Shown: positions 20,374 to 34,164, counted from the first letter of the stretch. The stretch: 64,000 nt of DNA from Takakia lepidozioides (GCA_030704615.1 CM060731.1:15250001-15314000); one strand, 5' to 3'. A program made the numbers and translations. The notes: generated by a model not told the origin, from the letters alone.

Positions 20374-23300
20374 ATGCGAGCAGGCCAGCGCAGTGTTGCG
20401 ACCTTGTTGCGCTGCAGGGCCGCAAGGTCAGAGAATTCGCAACTTCCATCATTCTCAGCGCCTTTCCGCCCCTGGCCTGATTCTAGGGTTAGGCCATCTG
20501 AGTGCTTTTCAACTGCTGCTGCAGGGGGTGGTGTGGCTGAGAAGAGCCGATGGGGGCGCAAGTTTGGGGCCGTGGTGGTTGGATCCGGCCTGATCGGGGC
20601 TGTAGCATGGGTTTTCGCTGGGCAGCACCCCAGTCGGAGGGCCAGGATGCTTTATACTATTCCCCTTCGACTTGCTCGGGACATCGCAACTGCAGCTGCA
20701 ATCAGCGCAGGTTCGTTTGTTCGAAGGATGTGTAGCTACTCACTAGCTTTTGCTTGCTTTAAAGATTATATACCTTGTCGAAATTGTCATTTTTAGGTTT
20801 GACCTTTTCTTCAACGTAAATTGTCTTTGTACTTTGCGGCAAGCAAACATCTCCAAGATTTCTGGTTATCTTTGCGTTGACGTCAATTCTCACGTACTTA
20901 AATATTTCAAGCGGTGCTCAATTCCCCTAGCGGTTCTCTCCCAAGCTGCCATTGCAGCTAATTGTAGCACGACAAGTAGTGAATTGGATGCGAGTTCATC
21001 AAGTACTGAAAAGCCGCGTAGGGATAGGTTACAGGATCTGGGTGGGTGTAGTGGATATCATGCTGCACCCCTCTCCTTTTAGTCTGCCTTTATTCTGCCA
21101 GATTTCTGTTTGTGGATCTAGCTTATGTGCCTTTCTATGTTTGGCAGATTACCAGTATTCCCTGTATGGCTTACCACTTGGGAGCATGGAAAGAGAACAG
21201 GCAAATCATGAGGTGCATCTCCGGTGTGCCAACAGGTTACAAGCTCTTTGCTTCAAAAATGGGGGTATATACATCAAACTTGGCCAGCACGTAGGTCAAC
21301 TGGTGGGTCTTTTACCCTTCAAAATTACTTCTTCTACTAGACACAAAGTTTAAGGATCCTTCAGGTTTTGGAGGTTATGGTGCCAAACTCCTTAGATCCT
21401 TTCTAAGTAGCAAGTTTCTTTGAATTGGTTGTGTTTGGGTAGGACTACTTGCTGCCACAAGAGTATGTGCAAATCATGCGCTCTTCCATGCTGGACAAAT
21501 GCCCTGTCTCAACCTATGATCAAGTTTGCGATGTCTTCAAGGCTGAGCTTGGCCGGCTTCCCCACGAGGTAAACATGTTCTCCTTATGCGTATTTAGAAG
21601 GCTTAAGATCATTCCTACAATGAGGGTGAAGTCACTATTTTTCAATTTACTAGGCTGTAAACAAGATTTGAATTGATGCGAGACTTCAAATATAGGTTGT
21701 AGCATGATTGTTTCAATTTTGGAAGTATCTAGGTCTTAAGAAACCTGTAGGAGTTATCACAGTGAATATATGGCATACAAAATGGGAAACCCATTTGCTA
21801 TATGTTCCCTGGAATCTTCAGGTGTCCTAGTGCCCCCACAAACTACACAGTGCCCCCTGCAAAGATGTTCCAACACCAAAGTTGGATGTACAGTGTCTGG
21901 CAGATAACAACTGAGGAGAGGATCCTGTTTGGTACCATCCTGTCACATCAACTAGAGCTTGCACTTGTCTCTACTATATCCCTTCTAGTTATTGTCAAAC
22001 CACAATAGCTTCCACAGACATTTGTTAATACCAGCTCTGTAGTGAGAATTCAAACAAGGCTTTTTTATCCCGGGGGGTCCCAATGTACCACATGCTTTAG
22101 CAGTAATTTTGTGATTGGTATACGAGCTCTCCGTTTCAATATGCAAGGGGTGTGTTGTTATCTTGTTCTCATGCCAACTACATGAATAACTTCTCCAAAC
22201 TTTATTATGCATCTCTTAAAACCATCTGCATTTTTTGGTAGACTGAGATTACATTAGTAACTCGTTTGGACTTCAGTTTGCACTTAAATTAGCAATTTTT
22301 GGTTTTCAAGGGTCTTCTAATTTGAAATTTTGCAGATTTACATGGAGTTCAATGAGGTGCCTTTAGCCAGTGCGTCATTGGCTCAAGTGCATGCTGCACG
22401 CACTCACGACGGGAGAAAGGTGGCTGTCAAGGTTGGTTTTTGGAACTCCCCTCACTCATGTTACACCTGTATTTGTTCAGTCACTTTACGTTACTGGGTC
22501 AGGGGTAGCTAGTGGCTGACAATGATCGTCCTCTTTTGCTTATCTATAAATGATCCCTTGTTCTTGTGGAGCGATGATGCTTCAGCTTGATGAAGTGAAA
22601 ATAGTTAGTAAGAAATGCATTTAGCATGTGTTCTGGGTTACTTTCTCTTTACTCCATGGATCTGCAGAGCAGCAGTTTAATGTTCATGATGGTGCAGGTC
22701 CAACACATGCATCTGACAGACTCTGCACTTGCTGACACAGCCACGGTCGAGTTTGTGGTCAACTTTGTGCATTGGCTTTTCCCAGCTTTTGACTACCGGT
22801 ACGTACCCCTCCTTACGGCCCACCAGACATGTCTGCCTGTGACCTTTAGGCTTTCTTTGATGTTGAAAAAAGCAACGTACTGTATGTGTGATCAAGGTAC
22901 CAGGGTCCCGTGCTCAAGAGAGAAGAATAAGAAATTAACTTCATGATGTTCATGTGGTCCCCCAGGGCCCATGTGAGAATGTAGAACAATAAGAACCATT
23001 TCAAGAAACACACCAAAAAACACCCAAGGTCTAAGTGGTACATGCAGAATCGAAATTTACATAGCATGTCAGAGCTAGACAAGGGAACACCAAACACAAT
23101 GTGTTGTGTTTACCTTTTTCTAACCACATCAGACTCCCTAATCTATGCACCATCAAGCTGTCTCTACCCAGATCTGCCTCCATACCTTCCTTTACATATC
23201 CTTGCTGGAAAACCAGTTTTTAGGTGTTACAAAGTGGCAATAGATGCACACTAGGTAGGCCCTTCTCAGAAATAGATCTGCCTCCTCACTTTCATATCAT

Positions 23301-26300
23301 AGGAAGCAACAGTAGAAGTAGCATTTGTGTCTCCTTAAAGTTAACTCCTTTCCATGTAGGTACAAGCTCATAGATTCATCAAACCATTCAGAGCAGAAAC
23401 AGCAGTAGTTTGTGTGCACAATCAACTTATACAAACAGATTGGAGGTTTGAGAGAGCTCAAAGCCTTACTCTCCCTTAGCTCTTGCCCTTAGTACCATTT
23501 CTTGCAACAAAAGAAGGTGAAGTGGCGTCACCTGGATGCATCAGAGCCAACCAACAAACCAACAGGTTAGTGATCCCTGTGGAACCCCAGGCTTAAACCA
23601 CTTCACATTTGTTATCAATGTCATCCCTGCAGCAGGTCATACTAGCAAAGAGAGGAGAGGTAAGAGAGGTCCTTCCAGCCATTCCAGTCAACAATAGTTA
23701 CATATCTTAGCAGCACCTATTTCAGCCCATGCTCCAGAGGGAAGGGAGGGGGGGGGGGGGGGGGTGTTGGTCTCATGTCTGCAAGCACCCAATCCCAAAA
23801 GGAAGGTGTCACTAGAGCCAAGGTCTCAAGCAAGGGGACACGTAGATGCCTTTGGTTTGCAAAAGTATGCATAGAGTCAAAGTAGAACTTAGACAAGTCT
23901 GTGTAAGTTCCTCATAGTGTCGCCATACAAGGCAGCCCTTCAAAGTGTTTAAGGAGTCTGAATGGATGCCTTGCTTGTAGCTATAGTTCAGCAGTAAGGT
24001 AGTCAGCTCCTTCAGCTCTTGCCTGCTCCTCTTCCAAATGAGAAGAGTGGCCAGGCTTTCTAACTGTACAGGGCAGCACCCTAATGAGTCATCCTGTTCT
24101 CTGTTTCCAGTTCTGTTCTAGGCAAAAAGTTTTGAACAGAAAAACGTGATCAGGCAATTCTTGAATGCTGTTACAAAGGTCTTCGCCACATTCAAGGAAA
24201 GAGAGAGAGGGAGAGGACTCCTCAAGCCTCTCAATTTCAGGGTTTCTTGAATTCAGACACAAAGCATTGGCTACTGTAGACCAGCCAAGAGAGCAATATA
24301 CATTGACCGGATCATGTAGAAGGTGTACACATATCCTCTAGTATGCTGCCGCTACAGGGCTGCTACAGTGCCCTGCACAAGACATCATAGATTAGTTCGC
24401 CGTCAAATGTCCCGTTTGTTCACTAGGAACCTTCATGGACGTGCCATTCTCCTTGCCATGTACAAGGATAGAGAGAGTGCCAGAGGGATCAGGCAATTCG
24501 TGACTGTTGTCACAAAGACCTAGAGAAATGAAATGAAATGGTGCTTTATAACGTCCGCGGAAAGCTCATAGAGCTTATGGGACAAAATGGAAAGAAAAAC
24601 ATGGGAGAAAACAGGAAACCAGAGTCAGAGATAAGAACTAAAGTTCGAGTGATTGTCTAAGGGTGAATGCCTCGTGCAGGTAGGCGCCAAGCATTTCTGA
24701 TCTTCATAGTGAAAGACTTAAGTGAGAGATTGGGTTCCGTGGAAATGGAATCTCCCACGGATCTCATAGTAAAGACCGAGAGAGAATGTACTCATAAGAT
24801 GTTGTTTGCCGTAGCCTTGTGGGCATTGACCCTGCGCCTAGTTTGAGCGGAAAAGAGAGAGAGAGAATGTACTCATAAGACGTTGTTTGCCGTAGCCTTG
24901 TGGCCATTGACCCCGCGCCCAGTTTGAGCGGAAACCAAAGGGACAGAACCTACCTCTGTCAGGGGCTGACATTGGTAGTAAGACTTACCTTTATAAATAG
25001 AATTAATACGGGTTTTCCAGATATCCTCTAGAAATCCCTTCACACAAGCATCAATCTGCTGTGTGTGATTTGCCCAAAAACTAGGCCTCAGAAGGGCCTG
25101 GGCTTTTGGCTCAGCCTCGAGACTTTCAAAGTTGGTAAACAGAGGTACAGGCACAATTCTCTTGATAGATTGGAGGAGAGATTCTCTCTGGTGAGAGTAC
25201 CCCGGACAGTGAATCAGAAAATGAATATTGTCTTCAGGTTGCCCACACAACGAGCAATTGCACAAAAGAGAGAGATTGTACTCATAAGACGTTGTTTGCC
25301 GTAGCCTTGTGGCCATTGACCCCGCGCCCAGTTTGAGCGGGAACAAAAGGGACAGAACCTACCTCTGTCAGGGGCTGACGTTGGTAGTAAGACTTACCTT
25401 GATATATAGAATTAATCCGGGTTTTCCAGATATCCTCTAGAAATCCCTTTCACACAAGCATCAATCTGCTGTGTGTGATTTGCCCAATAACTAGGCCTCA
25501 GGAGGGCCTGGGCTTTTGGCTCAGCCTCGAGACTTTCAAAGTTGGTAAACAGGGGTACAGGCACAATTCCCTTGATAGATTTGAAGAGAGCGTCTCTTTG
25601 GTGAGAGAACCCCGGACAGTGTATCAGAAAATGAATACTGTCTTCAGATTGCCCACACAACGGGCAATTGCACTCTCCCTTTCCTCTCTGCTTCTGTTTG
25701 CTGTTCAAAGGTAGGCTTCCTGCCCTGAGTTTAAATTTCAGTCTAGTGCCAAGAGTGGGTAGACCCTTGAGGTCATCCAAGATGTCCTCCCCCATGTCAC
25801 TGACTGGAAACAAGTTCAGGGAAGTTTTCTGCCTAACTTCATTTTCATCAGAACAATCTCATGGCAACAGACATGGCTGAGGACACTACAGACTCTAAGT
25901 CAGATTTATCCAGCAGGGTCAAGACTTGCGGATCCAGGTCCAGGTCCTTGAGAGATTGTACTATAAGACGTTGTTTGCCGTAGCCTTGTGGCCATTGACC
26001 CCGCGCCCAGTCTGAGCGGGAACAAAAGGGACAGAACCTACCTCTGTCAGGGGCTGACGTTGGTAGTAAGACTTACCTCCATATAAAGAATTAATCCGGG
26101 TTTTCCAGATATCCTCTAGAAATCCCTTCACACAAGCATCAATCTGCTGTGTGTGATTTGCCCAAAAACTAGGCCTCAGGAGGGCCTGTGCTTTTGGCTC
26201 AGCTCGAGACTTTCAAAGTTGGTAAACAGGGGTACAGGCACAATTCCCTTAATAGATTTGAAGAGAGCGTCTCTTTGGTGAGAGAACCCCGGACAGTGTA

Positions 26301-27282
26301 TCAGAAAATGAATACTGTCTTCAGATTGCCCACACAACGGGCAATTGCACTCTCCCTTTCCTCTCTGCTTCTGTTTGCTGTTCAAAGGTAGGCTTCCTGC
26401 CCTGAGTTTAAATTTCAGTCTAGTGCCAAGAATGGGTAGACCCTTGAGGTCATCCAAGATGTCCTCCCCCATGTCACAGACTGGAAACAAGTTCAGGTTT
26501 CTGCCTAACTTCATTTTCATCAGACAATCTCATGGCAACAGACATGGCTGAGGACACTACAGCCTCTAAGTCAGATTTATCCAGCAGGGTCAAGACTTGC
26601 GGATCCAGGTCCAGGTCCTTGAGAATCTCTTCTACTCTCTTCTGCCAGGACTTAGCCTGTTTGACAGGGCGGTCCTGTTTCCAAGATATAGAGTCGATTA
26701 ACTTAGGATATCTGGTGTTGGGCATATGTTGCAGCTGACCCCACCATCTGACCTTGAATTCATCTCGTCGGGAGCTTAAAGACGGAATGCCAAACTCACC
26801 CCGAACAGCCACATTGGCTGTTTTGGAGCATGCTGACATACACTCCTTAAGCACCCCCACTTGAATGGATTCTAGAGACTTAGCCTGGTTGGAGTTATCA
26901 ACCCATATAGCAGATCCGTACTCCAAGGCAGGTCTAATAACGTGACAAAGCATGGTTTTCTTAACCTCAGAGTTGACCCGTTTGCAGTGGAAAAACTTAG
27001 TGAGCCCCAGAGCTTTGCCCTTGCCAGTTTGAACAACTTTCCGGATATGTGCATCCCAATTACAATTGGAGGAGAACTCAACGCCCAGGTAAGTGTAGGA
27101 AGGGAGGACCGGGATCTCTTGGCTACCCCACTGCCACTTAAGATCACTTCCTCCCTCTCCTCTGTCGTTGAATGCTACCACTGCACATTTGCTGACATTA
27201 GCCTCTAGCCCCCAAAGATCAAAGTATCTCTTCGCGCAATCAATCAACTCCTGGAGATTGGTTGGAGTCTCCCCAGGTCCTT

Positions 27283-27314
<32 letters not shown>

Positions 27315-30300
27315 GCATTCACCCTCTCCATGGACAGTTTGTTGGGACAGATGGAAAGGTCAAACAGGGAACATGAGGGAGAGGTTCTTGTGGGGATATA
27401 AGTAAGGGACTCAATTCTTAGGCTGTGCATGACTTCTATCAATATTGCAAGGAATTTGAAATCTGGCATAGACAATAATATGTTAGCAATCATAGAGGGT
27501 TCAAGACATCTTATTTGTTTGTGGTGAACACTTGAAGTGGAAAAACCCAACTTTGAACCTCTCTATAATGTATCATATCATAGTGTTATTAGGTGGTTGT
27601 GTTCATTTCTAGCCACCTGGAGGCTAACACTTGAAGGGTCTTGGGTCTTGTCTCACATGGTTATGTTTGTACGGTATGGGAGCAACTAGCATGATCATTT
27701 AAGAAGAGCCAGTTGATAGTGTGAAAAGTCATCTGATGCTGCATAAACTTCACTTTCTGGAGGACCACGGACCGGACATGTTTAAAAGGTTTGCGTAGGG
27801 AGGGGTATTTCTTTCCCTTGAAATTAAAGGCAGTAATGGAAGATAGTTCTGATTTGGTTGTCTGAGTCTGTCAATTGGGTGATGCAGGTGGTTGGTGGCT
27901 GAAGTACGCGATAGCCTGCCCAAGGTCAGGATCCTCACTTGTGCACCACTCTTTTGAGATATGATTGGACTCTTCTGCAAAATCAACAGAAAAATGAAGG
28001 GCCAGATGGAGAAGGGTGGGTTTGAGGATGAGAAGTGGGAGCAACAGTATGTCCAGCCTGTGCGTATGGATTCCCTGCAACAATGACAATGTTCCTCAAA
28101 ATCGGCAAATGGGAATGATGTGGCTTGCAGGAACTTGACTTCATGAATGAGGCTAGAAATTGTGAGCAGTGCGCCCAAAACTTCCTAAATCTGTCACCAC
28201 AGCTGGCTTCCCACATTGTTGTGCCACAAATATATGGGGAGTGGAGCACCTCACGTGTACTTTCCATGGAGTTCATGGAGGGTGTGGGCATCACTGATGT
28301 GGAGGCCATCACAAAGCTTGGGCTTCATCCGGCAGATGTGGCCCGCCTTGTAAGCTTTTTCTGCACTACTTTTATGCTTGCTTTCTGTGAAAGTTACTTG
28401 ATGGCTCCTTTTCTGAGGTTGATATTTGCAACTGCTATGCCCACCCTTGACAATCCATGATGCCCACACGTATGCACTTTCAGTGCATGAAGCAGCAAAA
28501 CAGTGTATGCAGTTCCAGTCGCATCAACAGAACTGTGTAACCAAGTTCTCTGTTCTCTTGTCTGCTTGTGGACCTCATGAAGTAGTATTGGTTCCTGCTA
28601 ATGGAAGTTGGCTGGTGTACTGTGTCTTCTGTAGGATACACATTCTTGAAGTGAGAATTGGCTGCATTTTGAAAGGACATGAACCTCTAGGTTGATGCAA
28701 GGGGACAGTCTTGTACATGGACAAGAGTGGTGACGTCTCTTGGTGAAGCATAAGTTTTTGGTCTTGTGTCATCCAACATCTACATCTGGACTGATGATTT
28801 TTCCATCTCTGGGTTCTCACAGATCAGCCAGACATTTGCAGAGATGATATTTTTCCATGGATTTGTGCACTGTGATCCACATGCTGCCAACATGATGGTT
28901 CAACTTATGCCTGGTTGGTCTTTTCCTCTCTCCTTTTCACTCTTACAAGGAGCAATTATCTGCCAGGGAACTAGATTGCTATAGCAAAGCGGTGTAGCAA
29001 CTTTGCTTGTCATTGCAGCAGACTTTGTCATGTGCCACTCCTGGCTCTTTACACCCTCCCCCTTCTCTCCTTCTTGTCTGTATCCCCTCTCTCTTTTGTC
29101 CCCCAGTGCAAGCTCGCCACAGCTATCAACTTTGAATCTTCCGACCCAAATTCAATTATGGCGCTGGGTCAAATTTCCACAAATGAGCTCTGAAGCCTGT
29201 GTATTGCAAAGCTCAAAGTCCAAGTTGCAAGCTCAAATGAATTGGACCATCCAGTGAACATCCCTGTCTGTCTGTTTGTCTGTCTGTCTGGTCCACAAGG
29301 CTATGGCAAACAAATGTCTTAAGAGGACATCTCTCTGTCTGTTCCGCCCAAACTGGGTGCGGGGTCTATGGCCAGCAAAGTCTTATGAGTACATTCCCTC
29401 CCTCTCAGTGTCAGTTAGGCATAAAACTTCCCTGAACTTGTTTCCAGTCTGTGACATGGATGAGGACCAAAATTGATCTGAAGGGCCTACCTACCCTCAG
29501 CACCAGACGGAAATTTAAACTCAAGGGATTCTACCTTTGAACAATACACAGATGCAGAGAGGAAAGGGAGACTGTCAATGCATGATGTGCGTGCGGCCTG
29601 AAGACATTATCCATTTTCTCATACAATGTCTGGGGTATTCTCATCAGAGAGCGACCCTCTTCAGGACCGTCAATCACCTCTGTTCGCCAACATTCAAAAT
29701 CTCAAAGCTGAGCCTAAAGCCCCCATTGTTGGGTCTAATTACTTCAGACATCAGATTGTTGCTTTTGTGAAGGGATTTCTGAGGAAATCTGGAAAGCCCA
29801 AACCAATTGTTGTACCAACGTGAGTGGAGTGTGCCTCTCACAAAGGTAGTGTCCGTTCAAATGGACAAATCGTGTCATGTCTTTCTGACTACCAGCAAAG
29901 CTCTTCATTGTTCTGCCCAAATTGGGCATGGGGTCTATGGCCACAAGGCTACCGCAAACAATGTCCTTCCCTCTCTCCTACCCTCTCTCTCTATGTGCTG
30001 AGCCTTAAGCCCTGGCCCTGTTGGGGTCTAACTATGGGGTTGCTCACACAGATTGATGCTTGTGTGAAGGGCTTTCTAGAGGATATCTGGGAAGATTGTT
30101 TATATCAAGGTAACTCACACTACTGGAGTGAGTCCCTCACAAAGGTAGCGCCTTTTCCCTATATTTCCGCCCAGACTAGGCGGGGGGTCTATGGCTAGAA
30201 GGCTACGGCAAAAAAGTCTCATGAGTGCATTCTCTCTCTCTCTCTCTCTCTCTCTCCCTTTCTCACTTTGTTATCAATATATCAGGGCCTTTGTCCCTAT

Positions 30301-33300
30301 CAATCGAAAAAAATATATAGGGTACATGCTGAGTGGGTTACAGATTTGTACCTGATTAACAGATTGTACTCATAAGACATTGTTTGCCGTAGCCTTGTGG
30401 CCATTGACCCTGCGCCCAGTTTGAACGGAACATATAGAGACAGAAACTACCTTTGTCAGGGGCTGACGCCGGTAGTATGATTTACCTTGGAATAAACAGT
30501 TGATCCGAGATTTCCAGATATCCTCCAGAAATCCCTTCACACAAGCATCAATCTGATGTGTGTGATTTGCCCAATAGCTAGACCCCAAAAGGGCCTGGGC
30601 TTTTGGCTCAGCCTCAAGATTTTCAAAGTTGTTAAACAGAGGTACAGGCACAATTTCCTTGATGGAATTGAAGAGAATGTCCCGTTGGTGAGAGTACCCA
30701 GGACAATGAATCAGGAAGTGAATATTGTCTTCAGGTTGCCCACACAACGGGCACTTACAATCCCCCTTTCCTCTCTGCGACTGTTTGTTGTTCAAAGGTA
30801 GGCTACCCGCCCTGAGTTTGAATTTCAGTCTAGTGGGGTGGGTAGACCCTTGAGGTCATCCATGACCCATGTCAGACTGGAAAGAGGTTCAGGGAAGTTT
30901 TCTGCCTAACTTCATTTTCTTCAGACAATTTCCTGGCAATAGACATGGCTTCGGAAACTTCAGCTTCTAAGCCAGATTTATCCAGCAGGGTCATGGCTAG
31001 TGGACTAAGATTCAGATCCTTGAAAATCTCTTCTACCCTTTTCCGCCAGGATTTAGCCTGTTTGACAGGGCGGTCCTGCTTCCAAGATATAGAGCCGATT
31101 AACTTAGGATATCTGGTATTAGCCATACGTTGCAGCTGACCCCACCATCTGATTTTGAATTCATCGCGTCGGGAGCTTAAGGGAGAAATGCCAAACCCAC
31201 CCCGAACAGCCACATTAGCTGTTTTGGAGCATGCTGACATGCACTCCTTGAGCACCCCGACTTGGATGGATTGAAGAGACTTAGCCTGGTTGGAGTTATC
31301 AACCCATACAGCAGATGCATACTCCAAGGCCGGCCTGATAACGCGGCAAAGCATGGTTTTTTTTACTTCAGAGTTGATCCCTCTGCAGTGGAAAAATTTA
31401 GCATGTACCTGATTGACAGAGAGAGAGAGAATGCTCATAAGACTTAGCTTGGCATAGCCTTGTCTTGTGCCCGGTCTGGGAACACAGGCACTACCTTTGT
31501 GAGGGGCTCACTCCAGTAGTGTGACTTACCTTGATCTTTTGGTGCAGTAGTGAGTCCATGCTATTTGTTGGTATGTCTGTTTGGTATTCACTTTCATGTG
31601 TCTTCTCCAGGAAACAGCAAGCAGCCACAGCTTGTGTTGTTGGACCATGGCTTGTATAAGACATTGGACCCGGACCTTCGTGCCAACTATGCTGCACTGT
31701 GGAAGGTGGGTTTTACTCTCTTGGAAGTGCTAGTTAGTGTTTGCATGTGCACTTGCAATTATACTTAGGTATCCAGGAGGTTTTGGAGAAGTATCTTGTT
31801 ATGCACCAACTTAGCATAGTGACTCGTGTTGCAAAGATACAATATGTTTTCTTTCTTTTAGTTGATGACCATACCCTCCAGATTTCACTAGAGAAAAACG
31901 GCAGTGGAGATGTATGTGCAACTCATATAGTTTACTTGGTGACAGTTGGAATCCATGAATCCATCTTTTGTAGTCAACAGCTGGAGGTTCACTGTTTCCT
32001 GGGAGTTCATTATCCAATCATTCCCTCTGTAAGGAAGTGGGAATTCAATGTAGTAAAAACAGCTGGTCACTGTTATACAGGATATAGTCAATTTGTCTCA
32101 TACTCTTAGATTGACATGAGAAGAAAGGTAATAATCAACCAAAAATTACGTTCTGCTGGAGTCACTAGACCCATCATTCCCAAGGCTTGACACCATTCTT
32201 TCTGGTTCCTTACTCTTTTTATGCTTTCTTTCTTCTGCGTCTTTCCTTGAAGTTTGGTTGTGGTGCTTGTTATGATTTTTAATCTCTTCTGTATCTTCGA
32301 TATGGCTGTCTTGGTTACCTCTCAAATTTTAGTGCAGAATTTACTAGGCCCTCACACTGGTATACACTATCCAGTCATGGTTACATTCTTTACCTGGCAC
32401 AAAGTCCTTCAGGGAGCATGAAGAAGAAGAGAGAAAGAACGCCACCTTCTCTCACCTTGCTTGCTGATAGTAAAAGAAGATCACTCCGAAGTTAATGTCT
32501 TGGAAGTAAACATAACTCCCATGTTGGAAACAGGCACTGGTGTTTGCAGATGCTGAGGGAATAAAGGAGCACAGTGTTGAATTGGGCGCCGGGAAGGATT
32601 TGTATGCACTGTTTGCAGCAGTCTTGACAATGCGCCCATGGAACAAAATTGTGGCCCAGTCCCTAGACCACCTCTCTGTGCCTGACTCACCCCAGGAGCG
32701 GGATCAGCTCCAGGTTTCATTGGCCCCCTAACCCTCTTTAACTCTTTCTGGGATGGTGGTGGTCATATACTCTCTCTCTCTCTCTCTAACCTCTCTGGCC
32801 TTAGTGTATGGCTACAAGGCTATGGCAAATGAAGTCTTATGAGTACATTCTCCACCCTTCTGCTTGCTCGAGCAATTGATTTTCCTCATTCTACTCCTCA
32901 CTCCCACCTGCTCACCATCCAAAGGTCTCTGTTTAGAAGGCTACAACAAGCAAAGTCTGGTTATTAAATGTCATTTCTTCAGATACAGGCATTCCTGTAA
33001 GGATAGAGGTGCAGGAAGCCCAGACTTTGTCTTGAAATTCCTGGGTTTCACTACTTTGGGCTTAATGTTGTTACGGTGCACTGGCTCAGAAAATTGTCTA
33101 TACCATAGTTTCTACATCTGTTGTCCCCTTTGGCTTTGGTCCTTTTCCAATGCAGACTTGGGCAAAGACCGGTGATTGTCGGTATTCTTCAGATGTGTTA
33201 GTCAGTGTGATGTTGGATCATAGCTGCATGCTAGGCCTTAAGATAGTTGGGATTTGGTTGCAGAATTATGTGTCACAATACTTCTGGGAGGTGTCAGAGC

Positions 33301-34164
33301 TATTGAGCCGGCTGCCACGTGTTGTGCTTTTGCTTTTGAAGACAAATGACTGTCTTCGGGCCGTTGATAATGCTCTGGTGGGTTTTTAGTCTCCTCAAGG
33401 ACGACAGCATGCAGAACCATCTTTGTGCACAGCTTTATTTCTCATGTGCCTGTTGAGTAGGAAATGGGTTTGCAATTACATGCGATGAACCTGTACAAGA
33501 TTCTCAAACTTGTCTTTGGTTGAGCCATGCTTCCAGATCTCCAGTTCAAAACAATGTCAACTCTCTCACAGTAAAGCGTCAAGTTCAAGTCTGTCTTTCT
33601 CCTGTAAATTAGGCATAGATCACTGTTGTCATATGGTTTCTCTCTAATGTGTTTGAAGCAATCCGTCTCATGGTCTTATTCTATAGGAGGAAAAACTGAT
33701 CTGCTTACACTGTTAGATCATGTGGATGCTGCTTCCTTGGGACCCTCCCCTCACCAACACCCCCTTCGTTCACCTCATTTCTATCGTCATCCCCCAAAAT
33801 CTAAGACCAGGGGGTGTGTTGTTGTTATCTATGGCAAGCAAGGTCTGGTGATTATACCCCTCCCTTCTCTTCCGAGGCTGGTTGCATTTGCTTAGACCTC
33901 CCTTTAGTAAAGAGCCTAACAGGACATTTGACTACAACTTTGGGTTTGTACTTGCCATTGTTACAGGGTGCTCCAGTGAACACATTTTTAATAGTTGGAA
34001 GGGCATCATCGCGGGCGGTGTCCGAGCTGCACAGAACTGGCAGGTTGTTAAAGTTTTGGAAGATGTGGGACAGGTTGGAGGTAGAGGTCCGATTATTCAG
34101 CTGGCAACTGGCTGCGTGGCTGATGAGTTTTAGACACTTACTGAAGAAAGTGGGCTTGGGTTAA
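20374..34164 (+). CDS. ADCK1: ADCK1-like ABC1 atypical kinase, mitochondrial, 12 exons
   Basis: ABC1/UbiB-family atypical kinases act in mitochondria and plastids. This one matches the ADCK1 branch (ATH9-like in plants). Proposed exons: 20374-20710, 21148-21302, 21443-21568, 22336-22431, 22698-22798, 27888-27924, 28131-28349, 28823-28913, 31611-31705, 32534-32713, 33264-33377, 33967-34164. They join in phase for 582 residues (human about 520). The Arg/Ala-rich N-terminus (MRAGQRSVATLLRCRAAR) suits a mitochondrial presequence, followed by a possible membrane segment near residue 70. Visible motifs: GGIYIKLGQHVGQL (KxGQ), PLASASLAQVHAA (Ala-rich loop), VAVK (Lys), ELDFMNEARN, FVHCDPHAAN and LLDHGLY. 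Intron 5 (5.1 kb) and intron 8 (2.7 kb) are swollen by LINE copies. Exon 6, only 37 bases (RWLVAEVRDSLPK), bridges DYR to ELDF. Confidence 0.93.
23744..23765 (+). repeat. Poly-G run
   Basis: A run of G of about 18 bases, with one A just before, in ADCK1-like intron 5. Its length is liable to sequencing error. Confidence 0.8.
24779..27310 (-). mobile_element. Head-to-tail array of four 5'-truncated LINE copies
   Basis: Four copies of one non-LTR retrotransposon lie in the same orientation in ADCK1-like intron 5: about 24779-24850 (only the 3' tip), 24853-25265, 25266-25955 and 25956-27300. Each 3' end (read on the minus strand) is GGCTACGGCAAACAACGTC, then 'ttatgagtaca' and a CT-rich tail. 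The longest copy encodes the thumb and later part of a reverse transcriptase (YLGVEFSSNCNWDAHI, HVIRPALEYGSAIWVD) and then a zinc-knuckle end (CPLCGQSEDSIHFLIHCPG). No copy has the catalytic FADD/YADD region. All are dead by 5' truncation and small frame breaks. Confidence 0.85.
29260..30262 (+). mobile_element. LINE 3' ends, sense orientation, in ADCK1-like intron 8
   Basis: At least four 3' ends of the same LINE family follow one another on the plus strand. Tails lie at about 29290-29330, 29350-29405, 29935-30000 and 30180-30262. Each has a 'ctatgg/ctacgg...caa' word, a 'cttatgag' or related word and CT-rich sequence. The third copy, starting about 29411, still shows the zinc-knuckle region (MCVRPEDIIHFLIQC). 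The last ends in a (TC)n run. Confidence 0.75.
30361..31420 (-). mobile_element. LINE copy, antisense, in ADCK1-like intron 8
   Basis: A longer copy of the LINE found in intron 5. On the minus strand it reads FHCRGINSEVKKTMLCRVIRP, a tail domain (VRWWGQLQ-like), then PLCGQPEDNIHFLIHCPGYS and the 3' tip GGCTACGGCAAACAATGTC. It is 5'-truncated within the reverse transcriptase. A further short 3' tip of the family follows at about 31421-31530, again joined through a (GA)n run. Confidence 0.85.
32770..32860 (+). mobile_element. LINE 3' tip in ADCK1-like intron 10
   Basis: A (TC)n run, then 'ggctacaaggctatggcaaatgaag' -like sequence and TCTTATGAGTACATTCTCC repeat the LINE 3' end. No coding part remains. 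Confidence 0.6.

Noticed and set aside
24779-31530. LINE frames as exons of the kinase gene
   Set aside because: They lie between in-phase kinase exons, many are antisense, and they carry reverse-transcriptase and zinc-knuckle motifs.
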